Shown: positions 21,440-33,959 of the stretch, one piece after another
Numbering within the stretch: the first letter of the stretch is position 1
How the letters are laid out: every line of letters starts with the position of its first letter
Source: Porites lobata
Taxonomy: Eukaryota; Cnidaria; Anthozoa; Scleractinia; Poritidae
NCBI GenBank assembly: GCA_942486035.1
Contig: CALNXK010000109.1
Location: 1,534,001-1,598,000 of the forward strand
Reading direction: 5' to 3'
DNA: 64,000 nt
Notes under the pieces: generated by a model
Databases searched by the model: none
What the model was told of the DNA's origin: nothing
Seen by the model: the letters and a program-made list of their open reading frames with translations, nothing else
Made by a program: the position numbers and the translations under genes

Positions 21440-23145
21440 ATACGACAGTTGCTACGAGATTTCGAAAATTTTGTAAGGCGAATGCGCCTTAAATATATGG
21501 TTCACGAAAGAAAAAAAACAGGGTAGTTCACCCTCTATACGTTAAATCCGACTGGAACCCACCGGTTCAGCCATCAGTAGCCCTCGAGAGGTATGTGGAA
21601 GGGGTTAAATCACAACTCGCAGAGACAAAAATAACAAAGCCTAAATATAACTTGTCAGGCAAGGAACCCCAGGCATAAACAGAAATAAAGCCAAACACAG
21701 ATTACAGCAGTCATGAACAAAACTGACAAAATAAGAGAGGGTCAAATTATAACTCGACGACGCACGTATTTACAGACTTCTCTCTGAACCTAAAGGTGAA
21801 AGAAACGCACAGCAAGGTCTTGCGCCTTGTTACGGATTTTCACCGTGAAAAACATATTGATGACGCGACAAGAAAATTGCTAGATCTCAAACACCTAACC
21901 TACCCAGAATACTATAGTTCTACACTAACTAAAATTCACAAGCCAACCATTACAGGGAGACCAATAATCTCCGGATGCGATGGTCCAAGAGAAAGAACTT
22001 CCTATTTCGTTGATACACTACTACAACCACTATCAATGCACAGAAATCATACCTTAAAGATACCACCGACGTTAAAAATTTTATTGAAAAGACAAAGATG
22101 AAAAACCGAACATTGCTTGTTTCGATGGACATCACAAGTCTTAACACAAATATACTACAGAACGAGGGTATTGAAATTGTCTGTAAAGCATATAAAAATT
22201 TCTACAAAGACAACCCTCCTATTCCCTACACATTACCAGCCTGCGAACCCTCAGACGTATTTACGGTCGTCGCTTCTCTCCCTCCGAAAAATAATGACGG
22301 TCTTCCGGATGCTCTCGCAGGCTAAAACATTATCTGCGAGAAATGCTTGGATTAATCCTCAAAGAAAATTCTTTCCAGTTAAATGGAAAACACTACCCAC
22401 AAACATGGCCAGAAGGACAGCAGTTTCTTTACCAATATTTTCAAGGCACGTACCGAAACAAAAATTCTATGCAAAATCGTCTTGAAACTTACAGTTTGGA
22501 AACGCTACATACATGATATCTTTTGAGTTTTCCCTATGGGACATAAGTAAACAAGAGATCCAAGCCTTCATCGAACAAGCAAACTTACGTCACTCAACTA
22601 TTAAACTCACGGCCGAAATATCTGACACCGAGACCGTGTTTTTAGACACGGCTGTATACAAAGGCACAAGATTCAACGAAAAATCTATCCCTGTTGTAAA
22701 GACACATTTAAAAAAAAACGGAAACCTTCCAGTACACACATTTCATTTCTTGTAACCCACTAAGTGTTAAAAAACGATTTGTCAAAGGAGAAGCCTTGAG
22801 AATCCTAACTCCTAAGAAACTACATTGGAGGAAAATATTTCAAATTTCACAAACGCTTGATCGACAGAGGCTTCCCACAAACTTTGATAGAAAACCTTCT
22901 ATCAGATATAAAGTTCACAGAGAGGGGGTCTGCACTCTTGCAACACAACAACAAAGAAGAAAAAGAAGTATTGCCTTTTCTCACACAGTACCAGCCCTCA
23001 GTGTCTACTTAAAAGAAGCTTTAATGAAAAAATGGAATCTTATACAAGACCAACCGTTAATTCGTCAAATTTTCAAAGAACCACCTATCATTTCCTACAA
23101 GAAAAGAAAATCCCTAAAGGACATGCTCGTTAGAGGTAAAATATA
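21440..23145 (+). pseudogene. Penelope-like retroelement RT, multiply broken
   Basis: Frame pieces in order: VVHPLYVKSDWNPPVQPSVALE (near 21515-21580); LTKIHKPTITGRPIISGCDGP..TSYFVDTLLQP (21930-22040); LLVSMDITSLNTNI with EGIEIVCKAYKNFY (22107-22203); KENSFQLNGKHYPQTWPEG in a third frame (22357-22415); the catalytic region VWKRYIHDIF (about 22493-22523), where the family has YIDD; HSTIKLTAEISDTETVFLDTAVYKG (22593-22668); and IIsYKKRKSLKDMLVRGKI at the end. This is the Penelope-like order. Several frameshifts are present, and the first catalytic aspartate is histidine. I see no GIY-YIG endonuclease before the satellite begins. Confidence 0.82.
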
Positions 23146-23699
23146 AAAGGTTAACACGAGGTTTCACGCCAGTACTGGATGTACGGCCTGTCACCCCTAG
23201 CATTATCCCACGAAAGATCTGGGCTCGGTGTAGAGGCTCCAGCCCCTAGTTTTATCGCCAAACCGGTCAAAATTCAAACGCCAATGTCCGCCTGCGACCC
23301 TAATTCTATTCAAAAAATTCCATTACCCCGAAAGCAGTTGTCAGGGCAATATAAATATGTACCGCTCTAAAGGTGAGGTTTTTGATCCGTTTTCGTTGCG
23401 AACGGGTATAAATTGTGCCCACTTTTGGTCTGAGAGTAGCTAAGGTTTTCGAGGGGGTATAACCTGTTTGTCGTTTCAGTTCCAAATGAATACGAAAGAA
23501 AGACTTAAGAAGCAGAACCGCAAATTTAACAATTGAATTTTATCAATTTTTGTATTTGTCGGTCTAATCTAATTGACTTCTACAATTCCTGCATTCACGA
23601 AAACCAACTGGTTACATGATTTCCTGGAAGCCACATATACCTATTATGCATGCACCACTAGTTCAAATTAAAAAGGGTCGAAACATGTGCAAAAACGTA

Positions 23700-26600
23700 A
23701 GAATTACATTTTGTTTAAAACGGTGCCCCTTTAAAAGAACTTCGAAGACAGTTTTAAACAGACCGGTTGCTCAATTAATTTGGCGCCAATACTAAGGAGT
23801 ATTATATTCCATACTAAGACAGCAACAAAAATACCCCTTCTAGATCAGCAAAAAAATCATTGAAAGTGAAAGACACCAATGAAATAATTTTCTTTCACTG
23901 GAACTCAGAACCGGCCCTTCAACCGCCATAAACAATGCAAATGGGTAATGAAAGCCTCATAGAACTCCTTCCATCTTGAGAAACGGGATGAAAAAAGCGA
24001 TCAGTGATGCCAGTTTAATAATGAAGTTCCCGTCAATATAAAGGCTGACCAATCATCGTCGTTTAGCACCTTATAGAGGACATTACCTGATGCTACGTCA
24101 TGCAAGTAGGTTACAAGAAAGCTTTCCGTTGCAAAATTGGCGCCAACAACGCTCTCTATGTCAGGTTAGTGATACTATTTTGGCGTCAAACAACGAAGAC
24201 ATTTTGCGCATCTAAACTTGGAGTAAAACCTAAAATGTTTTTAACCGTAGATAAACCACTGTTGAGTCGACAGAAACATTTTTACGCGCATTATTTAAAT
24301 CCTATAGCACTTCAGACCAAGCAGTTTGGCTCAAGAAGATGCTAACTACTAGATTTGTTTCAAAGGGGTCCTCATGATGCAGCGAAACGACCGGAGACCA
24401 TTCAATCAGATTCATCCAAACAAAAGCTTTTGAATCACTTTTTGATTAAAGAAATTCGAAGAAACTTTTAAACAGACCGGTTTCTCTTCTAAATGGGCGC
24501 CAATGAAGGAGCGCGCGCGTTTCGGTTAATGTATTTCTTTATAATTATGCCATTCTACAAATTCATCGAGATGTTATAGCTAAACTTTATGTAAAACCGA
24601 AAAGGTTTCTGACCGTAGAGAAATCACTGTTTAACGAGGAAGGAGTCGAAAGAAAGAGGTTAACGTACATTAATTAAATCCTAGAGCACTTTAGACCTAG
24701 CAATTTTGGCTCTAGAACACGCTAACTACTTAGATTTGTTTCAAAGGGTTCCTAGATTCCCGAATTCGAATAAATCAGCAAAACGTACAGTACCTCTGAT
24801 ACCTAAATCGTATTATTTCTTCTTCTGTATTCCTCTAGTCAGCGTTTAACTCCAATTCTCTACGCGAGACGAAGACTCTCCGTACTAAGAAAGCGACGAA
24901 AATACCCTTTCTAGATCAGAAAAAAAATCGTTGAAAGTGAAAGAGGTCAATGTAGTTACTTTCAGTGTAACTCAGAAGCAGCGCCCACCATAAAGAATGA
25001 AAATGGACAATGAGAAGCCCGGTAGAACACCTTCCATGTTTGGAAAAGGAATGACAAAACGCGATAAGCGATGCCAGTTTTATAATGAAGTTCCCGCCAA
25101 CATAAAGGCTGACCAATCACCATTGTTGAGGACATCACCTGACGCTACGTCATGCTCGTTGCAAGAAAGCGTTCTCTTACAGAATTGGCGCCAATAAGGG
25201 CGCGCGCGCTCCGTTATTAAATGTATTTCGTTATAATTATGCCATTCAACATATTTAAATCCTATAGCACTTCAGACCAAGCAGTTTGGCTCGAGAAGAT
25301 GCTAACTACTAGATTTGTTTCAAAGGGGTCCTCATGATGCAGCGAAACGACCGGAGACCAATCAATCAGATTCATCCAAACAAAAGCTTTTGAATCACTT
25401 TTTGATTAAAGAAATTCGAAGAAACTTTTAAACGGACCGGTTTCTCTTCTAAATGGGCGCCAATGAAGGCGATGTATTTCTTTATAATTATGCCATTCTA
25501 CAAATTCATTCCCTCTTTTACGTCGGGAACACTGTTTTTGTAAGCTTAATGATATCATTTTCGAGTCGGACAACGCAGATGTAGCTAAACTTAGTGTAAA
25601 ACCGAAAATGCTTCTGACCGTAGAGAAATCACTGTTTAACGACGAAGGAGTCGACAGAAAGATCTTTACGTGCATTAATTAAATCCTAGAGCACTTTAGA
25701 CCTAGCAGTTTGGCTCTAGAACACGCTAACTACTTAAATTTGTTTCAAAGGGTTCCTAGATTCCCGAATTCGAATAAATGAGCAAAACGTTCAGTACCTC
25801 TGATACCTAAATCGTATTATTTCTTCTTCTGTATTCCTCTAGTCAGCGTTTAACTCCAATTCTCCACGCGAGACGAAGACTCTCCAAACTAAGACAGGGA
25901 CGAAAATACCCTTTCTAGATCTGCAAAAAAGTCGTTGAAAGTGGAAGAGGTCAATGCAGTTACTTTCAGTGTAACTCAGAAGCAGCGCCCACCATAAAGA
26001 ATGAAAACAGACGATGAAAACCCGGTAGAACAACTTCCATGTTTAGAAACGGAATGACAAAGCGCGACAAGCGATGCCAGTTTTATAATGAAGTTCCCGC
26101 CAATTTAAAGGCTGACCAATCACAATTGTTGGGACCATCACCTGACGCTACGTCATGCTCGTTGCAAGAAAGCTTTCTCTTACAGAATTGGCGCCAATAA
26201 AGGCGCGCGCGCTCCGTTATTAAATGTATTTCGTTATAATTATGCCATTCAACAAATTCATTCTATGTTTTATTCTCGCTGCGCAACGCTCTTTATGTAA
26301 GTTCAGTGCTGTGATATCATTTTGGCGTCAAACAACGAAGACATTTTGTTGTACCTAAACTTAGAGTAAAATCGAAAATGCTTTTAACCGTAGACAAACT
26401 ACTGTTGAGTCGACAGAAAGATTTTACGTACATTAATTAAATCCTATAGCACTTCAGACCAAGCAGTTTGGCTCAAGAAGATGCTAACTACTAGATTTGT
26501 TTCAGAGGGGTCCTCATGATGCAGCGAAACGACTGGAGACCAATCAATCAGATTCATCCAAACAAAAGCTTTTGAATCACTTTTTGATTAAAACGGTTGC

Positions 26601-28080
26601 TGTTTGAAAGAAATTCGAAGAAACTTTTAAACGGACCGGTTTCTCTTCTAAATGGGCGCCAATGAAGGCGCGCGCGCTTTTTGGTTAATGTATTTCTCTA
26701 TAATTATGCCATTCTTCAAATTGATTCTATCTTTTACGTCGGGAACGCTGCTTTTGTAAGGTTAATGATATCATTTTCGAGCCGGACAACGCAGATGTAG
26801 CTAAACTTAGTGTAAAACCGAAAATGCTTCTGACCGTAGAGAAATCACTGTTTAACGAGGAAGGAGTCGACAGAAAGATGTTCACGTGCATTAATTAAAT
26901 CCTAGAGCACTTTAGACCTAGCAGTTTGGCTCTAGAACACGCTAACTACTTAGATTTGTTTCAAAGGGTTCCTAGATTCCCGAATTCGAATGAATCAGCA
27001 AAACGCTCTTTATGTAATTTTGGCGCCAAACAACGAAGACATTTAGTTGTATCTAAACTTGAAGTAAAACGGAAAATGCTTTTAACCGTAGACAAACCAC
27101 TGTTGAGTCGACAGACGGATTTTTACGTGCATTAATTAAATCTGATAGCATTTCAGACCAAGCAGTTTAGCCCTAGAACATGCTAACTACTTAGATTTGT
27201 TTCAAAGGGGTCCTCATGATGCAGGGAAAAGACTTCACAACTTTCCTGCGAATCGACTTCATTGTGCAGCGAAACGACCGGAGACCAATCAATCAGATTC
27301 ATCCAACAAAAGCTCTTGAATCACTTTTTGATGAAAACGGTTCCCGTTTGAAAGAAATTCGAAGAAAGTTTTAAACAGACCGGTTTCTCTTCTAAATATT
27401 GGCGCCAATGCCGCGCGCGCTTTTCGGTTAATGTATTTCTTTATAATTATGCCATTCTACAAATTCATTCCCCCTTTTACGTCGGGGAACGCTGTTTTTG
27501 TAAGCTTAGTGATATAATTTTCGCGCCGGACAACGCAGATGTTGTAGCTAAACTTAGTGTAAAACCGAAAATGCTTCTGACCGTAGAGAAATCACTGTTC
27601 AACGAGGAAGGAGTCGACAGAAAGATCTTTACGTGCATTAATTAAATCCTAGAGCACTTTAGACCTAGCAGTTTGGCTCTAGAACACGCTAACTACTTAG
27701 ATTTGTTTCAAAGGGTTCCTAGATTCCCGAATTCGAATAAATCAGCAAAACGTTCAGTACCTCTGATACCTTAATCGTGTTATTTCTTCTTCTGTATTCC
27801 TCTCGCCTCCGTACTAAGACAGCGACGAAAATACCCTTTCTAGATCAGCAGAAAACATGTTGAAAGTGCAAGAGGCCAATGCAATTTTCTTTCAGTGTAA
27901 CTCCGAGGGGGCCCTTCGCCGGCCATAAACAATGAAAGTGGACACTAAAAAGCCTCGGAGGACTCCTTCCATCTTGAGAAACAGAATGAGAATGAAATAA
28001 AGCGAGGAGCGCTGCCAGTTTTATAATGAAGTTCCCGCCAATATGAAGGCTGGCCAATCACCATCGCCTGAGACCTTATT
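23700..28080. repeat. Complex tandem array (higher-order, two related subunits plus a third segment)
   Basis: Landmark A (cctatagcacttcagaccaa) occurs near 24301, 25261 and 26443, with a variant near 27143. Landmark B (cctagagcactttagaccta) occurs near 24681, 25685, 26905 and 27647. A and B are diverged copies of one another, continuing as gctaactact(t)agatttgtttcaaag, and they alternate in order A-B. A third block with aataaaggctgaccaatca-like text and a ccttctagatcagcaaaaaa start recurs near 23837, 24907, 25910 and 27835. Repeat periods vary from about 0.7 to 1.2 kb because of internal deletions. Frames inside are repeat artefacts. Confidence 0.82.
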
Positions 28081-28084
28081 AGGA

Positions 28085-28435
28085 GATCTCCGGATGGATC
28101 ATACACGTGCGTTGCGTGACTAACAACAGCAGCACTATGATGAAGCTCTCAGTGGCTTCTTTGTCTATCTCTTGGCCTAAACGTCGCCTAAATGTATAAT
28201 GACAGGTCCTTTTTGACGCTTGAGATGACGGACTTCACGTGAACCGTATCGAAGTTGGATTTTAGTCCACCCAAATTTACCTGGTGACAAAAGCAAAGGT
28301 AATAGACTAGTAATAATCGTCGGGATATAGCGCGTCCGCTTACCATGGCGGCTTCTTCAACTTCAACGTTCACTGCAACTTTATTTGCACTGTTTAGATG
28401 AATTAATCTTAGACAAACAGAATGATAATTTAACA
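28085..28435. other. Spacer between two arrays
   Basis: No recognisable gene. The minus-strand 82-codon frame at 28188-28436 has no motif and stops at the array edge. Confidence 0.5.
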
Positions 28436-30150
28436 TTAATGAATGAGGCTGAGTATCTTATGAAGAATTATGGAGATCGAGGAGGAGGGTGTTAAGGCGG
28501 ATAACACCCTCCGAGATCTCCTTAATTCTTCATGTGATACGAAAGCCGAATTCAATAATTGTTTTATTATTCATTCAAAATAATTCCTAGTTTAAAAACA
28601 TAGCTAAAACAAGCTTACCTGGATCGATGTTAAGTTTATCTCCGATAGTTTACGTTTAGTTTTGTCCAGCTCCGCAAATATTCTCCAAATAGAAGATGTC
28701 CCCCTCCGAGTTGTCTTCGTGCTGTTTTTGCTATGTTTTTAGCCATTATTTCGCCTAGTTCCAGCTGTAGTTCTTACTCTTGAAACGAGTGAAGTGTCCA
28801 CCATTTTAGTTCTTACAACGAAAACAACTCGATCTTGTCCCCAGGTCTTCTCGGTTAACTGTGCCTTAACCTGTAGCAGGCTGTATTTTTGACGTCATTT
28901 CCTGGTTAAACACAAAATTCTTCCGAATTTGGTCATCAGTAACTGGTTATGGTGAATTATACGTGTGCTTTTAGCCGATCAGAATTGGGGAAATATTTTG
29001 AATGAATAATAATCACAATTAATGAATGAGGCTGAGTATCTTATGAAGAATTATGGAGATTGAGGAGGGTGTTATCGATAACATCCTCCGAGATCTTCAC
29101 AATTCTAATTCATACGATACGAAAGCCGAATTCAATAATTGTTTTATTATTCATTCAAAATAATTCCTAGTTTAAAAACATAGCTAAAACATGCTTACCT
29201 CCATCGATGTTAACTTCATCTTCGATAGTGCACGTTTAGGGTTGTTCAGCTCCGCAAATATTCTCCAAATAGCAGATGTCGCCCTTCGAGTTTTATTCTT
29301 GCTGTTCTTGACATGTTTTTAGCCATTATTTTGCCTAGTTCTTACTCTTGAAACGAGTGAATTGTCCGCCATTTTTGTTTCCACAACCAAAACAACTCAA
29401 CCTCGTCCTTAGTTCTTCTCGGTTAATGGTGCATTAACCTGTAGAAGGCTGCATTTTTGACGTCATTTCCTCGTTAATCACAAAATTCTTCCAAATTTGG
29501 TCATCAGTAACTGGTTATGGTGAATAATACGTGTGCTTTTAGCCGATCAAAATTGGGGAAATATTTTGAATGAATAATAATCACAATTAATGAATGAGGC
29601 TGAGTATCTTATGAAGAATTATGGAGATCGAGGAGGGTGTTATCGATAACATCCTCCGAGATCTTCATAATTCTTCATACAATACGAAAGCCGAATTCAA
29701 TAATTGTTTTATTATTCATTCAAAATAATTCCTAGTTTAAAAACATAGCTAAAAGATGCTTACCTCCATCGATGTTAACTTCATCTTCAATAGTACACGT
29801 TTAGGGTTGTTCAGCTCCGCAAATATTCTCCAAATAGCAGATGTCACCCTTCGAGTTTTATTCTTGCTGTTCTTGCCATGTTTTTAGCCATTATTTCGCC
29901 TTGGTCTTACTCTTGAAACGAGTGAATTGTCTGCCATTTTTGTTTCCACAACCAAAACAACTCAACCTCGTCCTTAGGTCTTCTCGGTTAATGGTGCATT
30001 AACCTGTAGAAGGCTGCATTTTTGATGTCATTTCCTCATTAAACACAAAATTCTTCCAAATTTGGTCATCAGTAACTGGTTACAGTGAATTATGCGTGTG
30101 CGTCTAGTCAATCAGAATTGCGGAAACATTTTGAATGAATAATAATTTTC
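28436..30150. repeat. Three ~570-bp tandem units, each with a ~70-bp hairpin and TIR-like ends
   Basis: Units start near 28436, 29022 and 29589 with taatgaatgaggctgagtat. Each opens with a near-perfect dyad: gaagaattatggagatcgag, then gagggtgttatcgataac, then the inverse ending cttcataattcttc. Then come tattattcattcaaaataat and about 400 bp of shared text, ending with the inverse tattttgaatgaataata. Each unit therefore reads as a MITE bounded by attattcattcaaaata repeats, joined head to tail through the hairpin. The third unit runs out near 30150 without the closing hairpin. Confidence 0.85.
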
Positions 30151-31150
30151 TTTAAGAATTGTACTATTTAAATGTTTATAAATACAAAATCGAGAGAGGA
30201 TGGGCACCGTGGCCAAAGGAGCCGAGGCTTTAGAGTTGGCCACTGTCATGTTTGAAATATAATCCGACAGAAAAAGCCAAGATTTATATTTGTTAAGATT
30301 AATGGGCACAGTATCATAATAATCTACGGTAAATATTATACTAACTGAAGCATATCTTAACCTGGGTGTTCATTTATGTACCAACGCACAATAAACAAAG
30401 GGCATACTTTGACATCTGCTTAGTAGTGATTGGAAAGAAGAAATGTTTTATGCTTTCTAAAAGCAGGTTCAGTTATGGACTTTAAAATAATGTGATGGGA
30501 CACTTTCCCATGCTTGAACTGCCTTATATCTAAACTTAAATTTGTGCTACCTTATTACATGAAATGTTCATGACACATTAATTTCACGAATTTTGCTGTA
30601 CAAAAAAATCACCAAATTAAAGTGATGCAAACAATAAGTGTGGCAAACATAACACGATGCAAAAATTAATTAACTCACATTATGTCCATAATCTGCAAGA
30701 AAGAACGAGTTTATTACCACTGAAACGTTTACAAAATCAAATTTTTTTAACTTTTCTGAGGAATTTTCAATGTAAATGGATCTTGTAGCCAATTGACTCA
30801 AGAACAATAATTCACGTACAAGCATCAATAATTGATGCTTGTACGTGAATTATTGTGGACATTGTGAGAACTGCTTTGTTGTTACTGGTGCTCTTGCATA
30901 TTTCTTAATTTTGATGTTATTGTTCCTTTGATAAAATCATTTCATTTAATTCAAGGACATGTTAAATAACATTTGTCTATGAAATGTAAATTGTTGTACT
31001 CAAAAACGCGAAATTAAAGTGAATCAAACTATGAAATTTATACAAAATTGCGAAATAAAGATGTTGTGAAAATTTCACGTAGTAAGGTAGTCTGTGCGAG
31101 TGTTTGTTCTATACAAATTTCCTTGGGTAGCATATGGAGTTTTATGAGAG
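30150..31150. other. AT-rich spacer, no recognisable gene
   Basis: It contains a perfect palindrome (listed separately) and short AT-rich stretches. No open frame shows a recognisable motif. Confidence 0.6.
30804..30856. repeat. 53-bp perfect palindrome
   Basis: Two 26-bp arms, acaataattcacgtacaagc + atcaat and the exact inverse, around a single central base. No mismatch. It has no surrounding TIR element that I can see and could extrude as a cruciform or be the core of a very short MITE. Confidence 0.9.
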
Positions 31151-31157
31151 TGTATGT

Positions 31158-33275
31158 CTACTGTTGGGATGATAAAGTCAGAGAATATAGCTGGAGTGTC
31201 TTAATCTTTTTATTGAGAATTTTATGTGTAAATACAATGTTTTTGGCAACTCTCGGGTGCTTATCAATGAACACACCTGAGTACTTAATATGATCTTTGC
31301 GTTCAATATTTTGAATTTTTATGTCAACTTGTTTTTTAGGAGATGTTACAACCATATAATAATTAGTTTTCCTTGAATTTGGAGACAGCTTATTAGTATT
31401 ACAGTAACTGAAAACTGATTCAACTGCAGAATTCATAACCAATTCTAATTCTCTTGGATTGTCACTAATAAAAAGATATTTGTATAAATATCGGCAAAAA
31501 TTCTAAATGTTGGTCCCTCACAACAGTTAAGGAGATCATTTTATATATGGTAGGAAAAGTAGAAGGCCTAATGTAGACCCCTGAGGTAAGATAAGGTAAG
31601 TGACTTTATTTAACGAGGGTACGCATGAGAGTATTTACAATTACTGATAAAGTTGTGGCCCTCTAAAAATAAATAAAAAAATACAATGAAATGAAATAAA
31701 AACTAGTAATAGGTTACTATTTACAATAAGAATATTTACAATGAAATTTTAACAGTATTCGACTAACGATAAAAGTAGCTCAAAATTAGGGACAGTGAGG
31801 GTTAATACTCATGAGAATGAAGTGAAGTCTTTTATTATTAATATCAAAAGATCCGTTAATCTTTTGGAAATTTAATATTACTTTCCATAGTTCTGACTTG
31901 AAATATTTCAAAGTCTTCTTAGTTGTTAGGGTTCGGGGTAAGTTATTCCAGTCCTTAGCAGTTCTCAATGCAAAGGTGTGTTCTACCTCTAAGATGTTTT
32001 TGTGGCAGGGGGACAGTAGATTTAAATTACAATTTCTTGTTATTCGTGCATGGTTATCTGAGTTTTGTCTTAAGGATGTGTTTAAATAATGAGGCAGTGT
32101 TCCATTTATCCTTTTGAAAGCAAGCGCACAGCAATTGATGTATGCTTCATTGTAAAAAGGGAGCTAGCTTAAATTGTCAAACAATATATGTTACTGCTGA
32201 TATGGTGTAAAAGGCCAAGACGCTCGGAGAGCTTGTTGCAGCGTTCATTGACATATACTTTGTAAGTTAGGTCTTCATTGATGATCAAGCCAAGAAGTTT
32301 ATAACTTGCAACTTGCTCAATTTCAGCGGTATCCATTACAACTTCCAGCTTTCCTGAATCTTGGTCCATATGTCTCTGTAGACACTTTCGCGTAACCAAC
32401 AAAGCTTTCGTTTTTTATGTATTTATGTACATTTTGTTACCTCTAGCCCATCTCTCTGTCTCTGCCAGATCATCAGATAATGTTTGGTTTAGTGATGAAA
32501 TAGTTTTCCAATTTGAACTTGAAGATAAGGTGGAATCATCTGCGTAAATGTCCACAGTTGTTTTGTGAACATGAAGAGGCATATCGTTGACGAACAAAAG
32601 GAAAAGCACCAGACCTAAAATTGACCCCTGGGACACACCTTGCTTTACACTCAGCTGTTCAGATTTAACTTTCCCTAAAGTAATAAACTGCTTTCTCTCA
32701 GACAGGTACAATTTAAACAAAGCAGTGGAAGAGGAACGAACCCCATAGACAGACAACTTTTTTAGAAGAAGTTCATGATCTATTACAACAAAAGCTTTGT
32801 GAAAATCTATAAACACCAAACCAGTCAACTCCTTATTGTCGATGTTTGTTTAGTATCTGATTTGTAAGTCTAATAAGGGCTGTGTCTGTAGAATGTCCTG
32901 ACCTAAAAGCTGACTGGAGCTCATATAGCAAGTTGTTATCTTGCACAAATTTAAAATGGGAGTTGGCTACGTGCTTTTCGAGAATCTTACCCCACAAAGG
33001 AGAGGCAATTAACTAGATTCTGCATCACCTAAGGCTAATTTAATGTACTGCGTATGATGTTTTAAATAGCTTTCAAACCAGCCAAGGGGGAGATGCCTGA
33101 TTCCATAAGCATATAGTTTTGAGAGTAATATTTTATGATTAACCGTATCAAATGCCTTTGATAGATCAAGGAAGACTCCAAAAGATGTTTACTTTTTATC
33201 TATCGCTTCTTTTAATTTTTCAGTGACCTCTAGTGTGGCTTGTTCAGTAGGGAAGTTCTTTTGGAAGCCAAATTT
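31158..33275 (-). mobile_element. Non-LTR retroelement A (host of a nested insertion), RT remnant
   Basis: Two separated parts on the minus strand form one RT. The upstream part (33275-32988) reads GFQKNFPTEQATLEVTEKL, GVFLDLSKAFDTVNHKILL and YGIRHLPLGWFESYL, up to ALGDAES and LLCGV. The downstream part (31588-31158) starts PQGSTLGLLLFL and continues FISDNPRELELVMNSAVESVF, NKLSPNSRKTNYYMV and KYSGVFIDKHP. The RT motif GVPQGS is thus cut in two by 1.4 kb of another element. Stops are present in both parts. Confidence 0.82.
31589..32987 (-). mobile_element. Non-LTR retroelement B (CR1/L2-like), 5'-truncated, inserted in element A
   Basis: Reading right to left: FSKSTxxNSHFKFVQDN and SAFRSGHSTDTALIRLTNQIL (near 32985-32850); then GLVFIDFHKAFVVIDHELLLKKL, VKQGVSQGSILGLVLFLLFVNDM and VDIYADDSTLSS (32828-32415); then SYKLLGLIINEDLTYKVYV and RLGLLHHI (32402-32169); then the C-terminal RTAKDWNNLPRTL...FKSEL (31968-31786). 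The 3' end reads ttaaataaagtcacttacct followed by tatctt on the minus strand. The element sits between ctgaggTA and TAcccc, so only a 2-bp duplication is visible. Several frame breaks. Confidence 0.82.
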
Positions 33276-33279
33276 ATAT

Positions 33280-33955
33280 TTATATAAAATTTCCATCTTG
33301 ATTTTATGATGTACCGAGGGGGCAGGCATTGGGGATTATAGCTCTTTGGGGAGGGGGCAAGAAAAATTTTTCTCTCCTCCTCCCAAACCGTTCCCTGCCC
33401 CCTAAGTAGATTTGACACTCATCTAAGATGGCTGCCCTTAATGCAAAGTCCTCGATCTCAACAGTCTTATGGAAAAATAGGGGACTGTGAGCAGTCTAAA
33501 CTAGTAAGTAGAGGTTAACTTGTGGGGGTATGTTTTGTTCCAAGGGTTTTTTTCAACAACAACAACTTTATTCTTTGTACAAAAATACAAAAGTTGGATA
33601 GTTTGCCCACAAATAGCTCGAAAGCTGTTCATGATGGGCAAGACAAGTACATGAATAACACAATTATCTAATAAAATCAAAAACCTTAAACTATTAGAAA
33701 GTATTGCAACTTAAAATAAATAAACCACAGAAGTTAAGTGATCTAATTAACACAGCGCTTTCTGACATACAATGCTTTAAGACAAGGAGTCACTGACTCT
33801 TAAATGATAACACAGAAAAAGAAAAGCAGACATTTAAACGTTTAGCAAGTGTATCTGTGTACCTACTTTTTTAATAATCATGGGGATTTGAATATAGTCA
33901 TCCTCCTTTTCTAAGATATCAAATAGCAATTTGCGGAGAACTCTTTTGAAAGCTT
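33280..33955. other. No coding feature; probable 3'-UTR debris of a minus-strand retroelement
   Basis: caacaacaacaactttattc followed by tttgtacaaaaatacaaaag at 33557-33595 reads on the minus strand like the poly-A-signal end of a non-LTR element. Nothing else is recognised. Confidence 0.35.
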
Positions 33956-33959
33956 TTTT

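Noticed and set aside
24916..28057. Similar minus-strand frames at 24916, 25839 and 27845 (LLLSYTES..IDLFHFQR)
   Set aside because: They recur because the satellite block recurs. Lengths and starts vary and there is no recognisable domain.
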